Below, in pieces: positions 56,111-64,000 of a stretch of 64,000 nucleotides of DNA. How positions within the stretch are numbered: position 1 is the stretch's first letter; the number at the start of each line of letters is the position of its first letter. The position numbers were made by a program, and so were the translations under genes. The stretch comes from Macrolepiota albuminosa (Eukaryota; Basidiomycota; Agaricomycetes; Agaricales; Agaricaceae): the NCBI GenBank assembly GCA_027475525.1, contig JAMWFC010000054.1, positions 806,001 through 870,000 of the forward strand, written 5' to 3'. Under the pieces are notes generated by a model, which saw nothing but the letters and a program-made list of their open reading frames with translations, ran no database searches and had not been told where the DNA came from.

Positions 56111-57426
56111 ATGTCTTTTCACATTCCAACTCCACCCCCTGTACCTAGTATCAAGGCCCAAAATGCAGCACACACATATATTGCCAAGACAAATAATGTT
56201 TTGAAATGGATCAATGGCATTGGCACAGAAGTGCCTGTAAATTTGGTGGTTGCAGTCATGAAATTATATGAGCGGTGGTTGAAGGTCCACGTTCTTGGCA
56301 TAGGTTGAGATCACAATATTAAAGTGCAGGAATGGTGTTGCTCACACTATTTGGATTATTGTTGTGTCAACTGGTTGACACCTTTTTCTTGTTTTGTGAG
56401 TGCTTCTAGTTCTTGCTATGTTGCTAGCTGATCAGGTTGCCAGGTGCCTCCTCCAATCCCAACCATCAAGGACAAGTTAGAGGATATTCTGTCCAGGGCA
56501 TTGCTGATGACAGTAAGCATGCCTGTGGCAGAATGAGTATCTCTAACTCATTCCTTCTGACTTAGCTTTGGTCTGATTTGTTCTTCCACAGCAAACAGGA
56601 GGTGTTGGTGCTTTTCATGGGCATGCAAGTGGACAAGAAGATTGTGGCAAGGCAAGAGGAGGTTTCCTATGACTCTTAGGAAATTATCAGGACGCTGGAG
56701 GAGTGGGAGAGAGCAGCAGTGCTAGCAGCTGAGATGGAGGAGCTTGCTGAGGAAAAGGTGCCTGCTGCTCAGAGGCAGGGATCTGTGGCTGAGGGATCCA
56801 GCAAGATTGGTCATGCTGGCAGCACTTTGAGCTTAGTGCTGCTGGCTAGCAAGTTGGGCTTACTAAAGAAGCCAGCAGCAAGATTGGTCATGCTGGCAGC
56901 ACTTTGAGCTTAGTGCTGCTGGCTAGCAAGTTGGGCTTACTAAAGAAGCCAGCAGAGCTTCTAAATGCAAGGTATGTTTTGAGTTTTCTTGCCATTGCTG
57001 ACAGTCACTAACAAGCTTGTAAGTTGCAAGGCAGCACCTCAGTATGCAGTAAGTCATTCTTTTCTTCTTGCCTGCTAACTTTATGTGAGCTGTCTAGGCA
57101 CCTACACAGTCCAGCTTCAACAACAAGGAGCTCAAAGGACTGCTATTGCCACATCGTAAGAAAGCTATTTTAGATGAGGGTCAAGAAGCTGGTGTCGTGA
57201 TGGAGAAAATGAAGGAAAAGAAGACCATTTCTCTGGTGACCTGGCAGGCATTTAAGGAGGTGTGAGGAGCAGTAAGTAACTTCTCTATTTTCTTTAGTTT
57301 CTTGCTAACTCTTGGCAGTAGTGTGACAAATGCTGAGCAGACAACGACTCAGAAGGCTGCTGGTTCCTGACTGGGGGCCAACCCTGCTATTGTTGTGGTG
57401 CTCTTAAGTGTGCATGCACCATTGAT
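56111..57426 (+). pseudogene. Antisense zinc-cluster gene of the B-type element, cut by the N gap
   Basis: It runs plus, opposite to the element's sense strand, from MSFHIPTPPPVPSIKAQ (56,111) through VAVMKLYERWLKVHVLGIG, where a TGA aligns with a TGA in the A-type gene. Further exon pieces are VPPPIPTIKDKLEDILSRAL, VLVLFMGMQVDKKIVARQ (about 56,600), LEEWERAAVLAAEMEEL, and SFNNKELKGLLLPHRKKA (about 57,115). An intron (GTAAGT, GCTAAC, GGCAGTAG) ends at 57,321, directly before the cluster: CDKC, stop (TGA), ADNDSEGC, eight residues, CYCCGALKCAC. It stops at the N gap. The shared cluster spacing, stop position and intron position with the A-type gene support common origin. Confidence 0.65.
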
Positions 57427-57526
57427 NNNNNNNNNNNNNNNNNNNNNNNNNNNNNNNNNNNNNNNNNNNNNNNNNNNNNNNNNNNNNNNNNNNNNNNNNN
57501 NNNNNNNNNNNNNNNNNNNNNNNNNN
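57427..57526. other. Assembly gap, 100 N
   Basis: Exactly 100 N, a conventional size for a gap of unknown length. It falls between the antisense gene and the 5' LTR of the B element, so gag and pol of that element are hidden or lost here. Confidence 0.99.
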
Positions 57527-58988
57527 GGACTGTGAGGGAGACTAGAGTAAGTGGGGCAAAAAACTCTGTTCTAATGATTATGCACAGGTTGGTAAGTACT
57601 TTTTATACTACAAGGAGACTAGAGTAAGTGGGGCAAAAAACTCTGTTCTAATGATTATGCACAGGTTGGTAAGTACTTTTATACTACAAGAAGTTCACCA
57701 TTGCCAAGTAACTAATAACACCAAAGTGCGGTGAACTTAGAAAATTTATGGGGTAGCTCCAATGGTTTCAGATCTCTACCATCCATTCAAGACACTTAGT
57801 GATGCCAGGCAGCAGATCACAACGCTAAACCATCAATCTATCAACCTTCTGTATGTCTGAGATACTAAGCGATGTCAGGCTCCAAATTGAGATACTAAGT
57901 GCTGTTAGATGCTAAGGTCAAACACTAAGCTGTCCATCAGTTTTGATAGATCATCAGTCTTCTTGCTAAGCACTGTTGTCAGTGACTGATGCCATCTGTC
58001 AGTTGTTATTCTGTCTGCTGTCAGCACTATCATTGATCAGATCCGCTTCTTGCCATGTGTGGCTATCAAATATCACCAAAATTAGTTAATTAGTGCATAC
58101 TAAGATATTCTGAGCTGATGCCACGTTGCCATAGCCTGCTGTTGATGCACTGATTCTATAAGGGGTCCTATCAATGGCAAAAGTTTATGGAGAACTATGG
58201 GAGACTGAATAAAAAGGATCTATCATAGGTTCAGTGGCAGGTATGGCAATTTGTTTGACATTCAAATGAGGGGGACCAAGACAAGCAGAAGAAGCGGCAC
58301 CACAAAAAGGACTGCCAAGTACAGAAGAAGCAAGTGTAGAAGAGGCAAGCAGAGTAGAGGACAAAGGAGCAGCCTGAGTTGATGGGGTGCTGGGAAGACT
58401 GGCAAGGGTCTGTGGAAGTTTGGGCCAACTATTCAAAATCAACACTGCTAGCATAGGGCAAGACAGGAGAGTCACCTTGCTAACTTCAGTACTGGCTAGC
58501 AAAGCATTAATCTTATTGGATAAAGAAGAAGCCTATTATAGGCACCAAACTTTAGTGCTACAAAATTGAAATCAAACTTAATTTATAAATAACCCCACAA
58601 ATGGATGCAACCAGTTGGCACCTTCATACTCCCAGTACTAAGCCATGCACCACTCACAAACCTTGACTTCATGTGCTCAGAAGCTGTCAGGGCCATGCAC
58701 CACCAACCATCGCTGATAGAGCCATATTATAGCAGGAACATTTTGTGGCACATTGGTGGCACTGGTAGCTTTTTTGCAATCAAACAAGTACAAAGCTTTG
58801 ACAAGAAAGTTGGGAAGGGTGGAGGCAGCAAAACCAGACATTCTGAAAAAGATGGGATGAGAAACATGAGCAGAAGGAATATTTAGAAATGAGTTTATAA
58901 GGTGCTGGCAGCATTACATGGACTGTAGTGCAGTCAAATTAATGACAGTATTTAACTGAGAACAGTCAATTTTTCAGTTGGAAGAAGA

Positions 58989-60112
58989 TGATAGGCTTCT
59001 ACTTGGGCTGAGCACATCAAGGAGTACTATAGGCCTACTGATACTTGATATATTGGAGACTCTAGTGATTCTACCTTTGGACTTAGCACTCTGCTACAGG
59101 CATTGCTTATCAGTCTCAACCACCACTATTAGTCCTTCAGCATACACCATCTATTGACTTCAAAGATTTAGAAGGTCCAGGACTCATAGTGCTAGCATGA
59201 TGGTGGGGAGGTGACTCTGATCAAACCTCAATCAGTTCCAAAAAGGTATTAGCACAGGACTCATAGTGCTAGCATGATGGTGGGGAGGTGACTCTGATCA
59301 AACCTCAATCAGTTCCAAAAAGGTATTAGCATAGGCACTATTATTTGATGAGGCACCTCAATCAGAAGTCTAAAAGAACCAATAACAACAGAACAGAATA
59401 TATTCTAACCTGACATTTAACCCATCAAGAATTGATACAATGTTTAGCACCAACATTAGAACTCATGGTGTTTGTCAAGGATTTTCTGACCATACCCCAG
59501 AGAAGCCTGGCCAATCAGAATTACACTAAAAAGTAAGCAGACTCATACAATTGTAAGTCAGTTTAGAGTCACCATGGCCAATGGGCTATAACACCATTGG
59601 TTTCCATTCCCTATATGTGCTGGTTGCCATTGACTAGTTGCCATTAACTGTAACTACAAGGAGAGGTGCTAATTGGTAGCACTGCGAATAGACTTATTTC
59701 AAAAATACAGTAGTGCATAGTATAGATACCTACTCTGCATGTATATAACAACAAATCATAACTCTTGAAGCACCCTTAGTTACACTCAGCATTCAAATCA
59801 TGCTAGCTTGTTCTAGCCTTATCACTAAGTTGGGTGCTAGCTTTGTCTTTATTGTTTTTGCCATTTGTAGTGCCACTTATGGGCACATTACATTGCTCTA
59901 TTCTTTTTCTTTTCAATATCTTTGTCTAGACTATAGCGCTCATAGTTAGCTAGGTAGTGTCCAAGGTGCTACCACTTAGTGCAATGACTCATTACATTTG
60001 CTCAAGTATACCAGGACTCTGTCAGGACTCCTCACAACTAAGCATGCTAGGTGCTGGAGACAGTGTTGTACTGTGTATTGTCCAGTGCATCCAACTACAG
60101 TTGGTGTCATCA
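58989..60112 (+). mobile_element. 3' LTR A of the A-type element
   Basis: TGATAGGCTTC to GGTGTCATCA in plus orientation. It is preceded by TTTTCAGTTGGAAGAAGA, a polypurine-like end shared with the B element. CpGs are depleted relative to the 789 and 19,173 copies. A 77-bp tandem copy lies at 59,178/59,255. Confidence 0.88.
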
Positions 60113-60408
60113 GCGCTAAGTGTTGAGGAAGTCCCAGGCAGTTCCCAGAGAATAAGTCAGAAACAAATTGAACAGCAAAATTTGGCAAGATGAGACATGG
60201 GAAATGCCATCATTCCAGCTCGTAAGTGCTGCTGCCAGCTAGCAGTACCACATGCTACCTGAGTGATGCCATTTGTCAATGCTTGCTGATGGCATGATGC
60301 CAGCTGTCACTTGTTATTCCAGCTGCCATCAGTGCTATCACTGATTGGATACGTTGCTTGCCATGCATGGCCATTGGATATGGCTTAAAATGAATAAATT
60401 GCATGCAC
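60113..60408 (-). mobile_element. LTR B remnant
   Basis: Similar to parts of the reverse-complement LTR B (shared GTTGAGG, TCCCAGGCAG, GCTTGCCATG and CACTGATTGGAT-like blocks). It is truncated on both sides by LTR A and the E LTR. Confidence 0.55.
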
Positions 60409-60601
60409 TATAACATATCATAATATTAGTTAGATAATTAATATACAATTATATTAATTACTTATTATTACTCTGTACATATTAGCTGGTTGCCTTATAT
60501 AAGACAGCCAATTTTACTGTTATACGTAGTACTAGAATTGCATACCAATCTGGTTCTGCTATGTGACTGTAAGGCTAAGCTTTTTATCTGACTTTGTTTC
60601 A
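60409..60601 (+). mobile_element. 5' LTR of element E
   Basis: 193 bp, TATAACATATC to CTTTGTTTCA, the same length as the 14,245-14,437 LTR and nearly identical. The first dinucleotide is TA instead of TG. Confidence 0.88.
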
Positions 60602-60751
60602 CTTTTTTGAACCTTTTGGATTCAATTCTGATACTACAGACAAAGACTACATGTCTAGACTGATAGTCTAGACTGTGATTGCATTGAACAGTGCATCAAC
60701 TTCTTTGATGCACATTCCTGGACTAAAAGAGATGTAGCAACACCTGATTGG

Positions 60752-62041
60752 ATGGATACCAATCAATCTGCTGAACTGACACACAATGGTGAGATCATTG
60801 ACCAGTCATTGATGTATCCTCAAATTGCTGCAGCTGACCCAGATTATTCCAGGTCAGAATATACTGAGGCTGAGCCTTCCTGGCAGCCTCAGAGAATGCC
60901 AGGAGGAATGCAATGGAGTGAAGTGTGGCTGATAGCTATGCCAAGTGGTGCAATGAAACCAGTAGTAGTTGTGGAAAACCTGGACCAGCAACCCAGCAGG
61001 GACCACAAATCTTCCATGTAGGCCAGGAGGTCAGGGTGACAGTTTCAGAGCAGGAGTAGCGCTCAGGGTCCTACTGAAGGTCGCAGACCTTTGTTGTACT
61101 TTCTGGGAAAAATGCCAAGACCAGAAGCAGGCAGTTGGAGAGTTCCAACTGAATCTACCCCACTGATGCAATATCAGCAGGGAGTTGGAGTGCTTCAGGA
61201 AATGGCAATTCCTGAGCAGAGAATTCTGATAGTACAGTGGGAGGACAAAACAACTGATGACAAGAAGAGTGGACAGAGTGAGTCCACCCTTCAGGTTCAG
61301 TGTGCAATACTATAGAAAAGATACCCTAGCATTACTAAAGATACTATGCATGCTCAACTAGGACTATATGTACTGAAGCACATATGGTTGATACAAGCTT
61401 GAGATGACAATGTACCTCAGTCAAATACCATTGAATATATTACCTTGTATGTTCAGATTCTTGACCTTGAAGTCCAAGCATATATATACCACAAGGCTAA
61501 TAGAGGATCAGCTGCCTTGATCCCAGAAGGAGCAAGTTTGATCCTGAATATACCCCCTTCGGCAAAGCCAGAATTGTCTCCATATTTGGAGGAGGCAATA
61601 AGTAATATATATGTGCCCCAGCAAGCAGAGGAGTCTGATGAGCAGTTTGCAGCAAGGTTTGTGGCAGCACAAAGGCAAAATGTGTTCAGAGGTCAACCAG
61701 GGAGATCTCTGTTGACGGCTGAATTGGTATCTACCATTCCAGTAGTAGACAATCATATAGCTGAGGCAGAGGAGTCAGTGCACCCTCACACAAAACAGGA
61801 ATCAGTGGAGAATATCTTACTGATGAATCAAGTGCCATTGGCAGATAAGTTTGTGAAGAGGGTGGCTTATCAGCGCATGCAAAACCAAGACCTGAAATAC
61901 CAGGGACACTCTTGGATAGATGACCAGGGTATTGTATTTGATGGTATAATGCCCATCAATAAGATGAGAAGGCAATATGTCCAATGGACACAACAGCCTG
62001 ACACTAAGAGAGGGGATCCTCCCTCTACAGAGCTGAGTTGA
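60752..62041 (+). pseudogene. gag: Element E N-terminal gag region
   Basis: It starts at the ATG at 60,752 (MDTNQSAELTHNGEIIDQSL). A Gln/Met-rich basic tract follows, then a longer open stretch 61,430-62,041 with YITLYVQILDLEVQAYIYHK, SPYLEEAISNIYVPQQAEE, SWIDDQGIVFDGIMPINKMR and a TGA. Homologous to 21,459-21,965. I see no enzymatic motif. It likely corresponds to a matrix-like or linker region preceding the capsid-like domain at 62,300. Confidence 0.6.
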
Positions 62042-62152
62042 CTTTTTAGTCAACAGGTAATGGAGGAACTAGAGAGATGGGAGGTTCCACCATACTGGAA
62101 TAATGCAGGAAAATGGTACTATACAGGCCAATAACCTGTATATGCATTCTCT

Positions 62153-63195
62153 GTGGTACCTCCTGCTGAAGGCAGAAATAAAACACCTGGAGTAACTGAG
62201 GCAACAAAGGTGTATATGGAGAATATGCACCAGCACCTCAGTAGTATTATTGATGATGCAGTAGGCATAGCACTGCACCTACCTGATGGTATAAAACTGC
62301 AAAAGGCAGAGTCAAAACACATCCATCTGTACAGAGGAGAGTCCAAGTTTAGCGACTTGGAAAATTGGACAATGGATGTGTGTAACCATCTGGCAGCATG
62401 CCAGTATGGGGGTGATCATCTGGATAGAGAACATGTATTTGTTCTACAATGGATGTGTGTAACCATCTGGCAGCATGCCAGTATGGGGGTGATCATCTGG
62501 ATAGAGAACATGTATTTGTTCTCCTGAAGTTTTTGGACAGACCTGCCAAGACCTGATTTTGACATCATGTCTTGCACTACAATTGTGCAAGACAGCAATG
62601 GACGTTCAAGGATGTAATCCTTGAATTATATAACAGGTTTGTGAGTGCATCCACTATGCAGAATGCTCAGGAGGCATTCATTGCGACCTCCTATACTGAA
62701 AGATTGAATGTGCAAGGTTTCTATGACACCTTGATCAACTACATACAGAATATGTTTATTTACCCAGATAATTGGGTGATGATTGACACGTTCCTGCATG
62801 GGATACCCAATGCAATGAGAGAGTCTCTCATTTGCGATGATGGGCTATCGCCCAAAGTAAATACAGTTGAGAAATTCATAGCACATGTATTGCGCTATGA
62901 GCAAGCCCACAAGATAGCAAAACACTTTGAGCTACATAGCTCAAAGACTCAACCAACAAAAAGAACTAAACCTTGGAAGGTAGGCACTTTCTGGGCCTGC
63001 CAAAAGAAAATGGTGGGCAATACAAACATATGGTTTGTAGTGAGGACAGCACCTCAACAGGAGCAATGCTTCCAGAGTGACCGCCTGGTGGACCAGAGAG
63101 ACCCACCAGCACAGGACCTTCAGAGGGGTCTACGCCAAGGGGTGCTTGACCACAACAGGTTGCTGACATGGCCAAGATGCCAAATGGGCCACTGA
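62153..63195 (+). pseudogene. gag: Element E capsid-like gag domain
   Basis: The Retrotrans_gag-type region reads YRGESKFSDLENWTMDVCNH, QWTFKDVILELYNRFVSAST, VQGFYDTLINYIQNMFIYPD and FLHGIPNAMRESLI. Stops occur near 62,555. A 77-bp tandem copy at 62,369/62,446 breaks the frame. A basic segment (TKRTKPWKVGTFWACQKK) follows. Homologous to 14,955-16,800. Confidence 0.78.
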
Positions 63196-64000
63196 GGGTT
63201 GAAGCAACCTGCCCCTTCGCAGTGCACAAGTGCTTCAAATGTGGCCAACCTGGACATTTCACAAATGTGTGTCCAGAGAGTGGTGGACAGCCAGTGGCTA
63301 AGCCACGTATGTATGTACAGGCAGCTTACACCACAATCTCTGATGTCAAAGGGATAGATTCAGATAATGAACCTGACATGGAAGACGATGAGGTGGAAAA
63401 CCTCAGTCCTGATGCACCAGAGGATGAGAATGCCTCTGTACCAGAAGAGTTGTCGGAGGATGAGTACATTGAGGTCAATGTATATGACAACAATTACTAC
63501 ATCTGGGAGTCGGACTCAGAGTTCATGGGAGCTCTGACGGACTACCTGGCCAGCATACTAAATCAACCAGTTGGAGCAGCCAATGTGAAGGTGTATAAGG
63601 TACACCTTTGCAAGGCTCTGGAGAAACTGGTGAGACCAGTACTGAAGCACAAGGACAAGAAGTGTCTTGTGTCATACATAGAGGTGAATGGCCACAAGGC
63701 ATGGACCTTGTGGGATTCAGAAAGTATGACCACTGGGGTGACACCTCAGTTTTGTCAAGTGCACAATATTTATGTCAGTGAGCTGAAGGAGCCACTACTC
63801 CTTCAGTTAGGCACTGTGGGCAGTTGAGCTGCAGTACAGATTGGTACACAGGTGAGTATTGCCTGTGCAAAATTGAGAACTAAAGAGTACCTGGATATAG
63901 CAAATTTTGATCGCTACAACATGATTATAAGGATGCCGTATATGAGGAAGCACAACATCCTCCTTGACTTTAAGAAGAATGAGATAGTGGTGGATGGCAA
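63168..64000 (+). pseudogene. pol: Element E zinc knuckle and protease start
   Basis: An intact CX2CX4HX4C knuckle (CFKCGQPGHFTNVC, about 63,231-63,272) is followed by an acidic region (MEDDEVENLSPDAPEDE) and a retropepsin-like start (GHKAWTLWDSESMTTGVTPQ) near 63,690. The catalytic DSG/DTG triad reads DSE here and DLE in the 17,460 copy, so protease activity is doubtful. The frame has a TGA at 63,825-63,827, and similarity continues to the window end (LDIANFDRYNMIIRMPYMRK). Confidence 0.75.

Larger units (their letters stand above)
53896..58173 (-). mobile_element. B-type LTR element with internal gap
   Basis: Left LTR B (reverse complement) at 53,896-54,893, right LTR B part at 57,527-58,173, with a 4-bp target duplication ATGG (53,892-53,895 and 58,174-58,177). 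The minus-strand sequence before the left LTR is purine-rich (CAGTTGAGAGAGG), i.e. a polypurine tract. So sense is minus and this LTR is the 3' one. Most of the internal region is missing in a 100-N gap. CpGs are strongly depleted compared with the solo LTR B at 43,670, implying it is older. 77-bp tandem copies occur at 53,761, 54,732, 56,801 and 57,538. Confidence 0.82.
51880..58841 (-). pseudogene. Antisense zinc-cluster gene of the A-type element, split by a B-type element
   Basis: It reads right to left from an ATG at 58,841 (MSGFAASTLPNFLVKALYLF, VPQNVPAIIWLYQRWLVVHG). The start lies 148 bp inside the 3' LTR A, opposite to that LTR's orientation. A later exon is 58,502-58,185. The gene is then cut by the B element (58,173-53,896) and continues at 53,895. 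An intron with GTAAGT donor ends TTAG directly before the cluster at 53,328: CDKC, stop (TAG), AENNLEGC, eight residues, CYKCDALKRGC. A Ser/Pro/Thr-rich acidic part follows (53,004-52,435, SSDEGEDTKRDAKDKDNN), then helical sequence (52,090-51,880, IDEATETIRHNLALLHPCIN). The start region matches the B-type gene (LYxRWLxVH). Stops and the insertion make it a pseudogene. Confidence 0.65.
8..62522. repeat. 37 direct tandem copies with a period of exactly 77 bp
   Basis: First-copy/second-copy starts are 8/85, 1282/1359, 15191/15268, 15636/15713, 16343/16420, 17201/17278, 19494/19571, 31225/31302, 31815/31892, 31932/32009, 32495/32572, 32888/32965, 33152/33229, 34191/34268, 34952/35029, 36022/36099, 38716/38793, 39948/40025, 40184/40261, 41264/41341, 42821/42898, 42907/42984, 43268/43345, 46421/46498, 46704/46781, 47268/47345, 47425/47502, 47686/47763, 49824/49901, 52083/52160, 53334/53411, 53761/53838, 54732/54809, 56801/56878, 57538/57615, 59178/59255 and 62369/62446. 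The repeated sequences are unrelated to each other. Copies are mostly identical. They are absent from the 22-31 kb island and dense in repeats. Confidence 0.95.
60409..64000 (+). mobile_element. Element E, 5' half, running off the window
   Basis: 5' LTR (60,409-60,601), leader starting CTTTTTTGAA, gag with zinc knuckle and the protease start. It is the best-preserved E copy here, though still with stops. RT, integrase and 3' LTR would lie beyond 64,000. Confidence 0.85.

Noticed and set aside
8..62522. Interpreting the 77-bp tandem duplications as a biological duplication system or a CRISPR-like array.
   Set aside because: The units are unrelated in sequence, occur once each, have one fixed length, and break reading frames that are otherwise intact. 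This fits assembly better than biology.

Overview
The window is a transposon-dense stretch of a filamentous fungal nuclear genome, most likely a basidiomycete (Agaricomycete-type). The evidence is very short introns (46-61 nt) with GTRNGT donors and CTGAC/CTAAC branch sites, chromodomain-bearing Ty3/gypsy elements (chromoviruses), and an RHS/Crinkler-type P-loop NTPase gene. I cannot name the species.

Layout. 1-22,184 is a nest of decayed LTR retrotransposons. It holds the 3' end of element E (integrase, chromodomain, a sense accessory ORF, 3' LTR); a decayed minus-strand chromovirus copy (6,170-13,181); more E pieces; a hAT-like TIR insertion; a three-deep stack of solo LTRs (18,179-21,458); and an RT scrap. 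22,185-32,656 is a lower-repeat island. It contains an intact five-exon RHS/Crinkler-like NTPase-nuclease gene (23,521-26,599), an acidic orphan gene (28,213-29,262, minus), a second copy of the 3' end of the NTPase gene (29,271-29,584), and an AT-rich tract with three GC-rich hairpins. 32,662-45,289 is a nearly complete minus-strand chromovirus with a 5-bp target duplication (ATATT); one of its LTRs is split by a solo LTR. 45,295-64,000 is again nested: a B-type fragment with a solo LTR C; the 3' part of an A-type element whose antisense gene is split by a B-type element (53,896-58,173, with a 100-N gap); a 3' LTR A; and the 5' LTR, gag and protease of another E element running off the window.

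Main observation. Three different LTR elements (the chromovirus, A and B) each carry, just inside the 3' LTR and on the opposite strand to gag-pol, a spliced gene encoding a cysteine cluster that resembles fungal Zn2Cys6 binuclear clusters. In all three an intron ends immediately before the first cysteine codon. This looks like a conserved antisense accessory gene module of LTR retrotransposons. E instead has a long sense accessory ORF between chromodomain and 3' LTR.

Caution. At 37 places a segment is repeated directly in tandem with a period of exactly 77 bp. The uniform period and the frames restored when one copy is ignored suggest an assembly artefact (unmerged k-mer overlaps). Several apparent frameshifts are therefore probably not real. 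Separately, the in-frame stops located in the chromovirus coding regions are all TGA and mostly fit CGA-to-TGA, i.e. CpG deamination.
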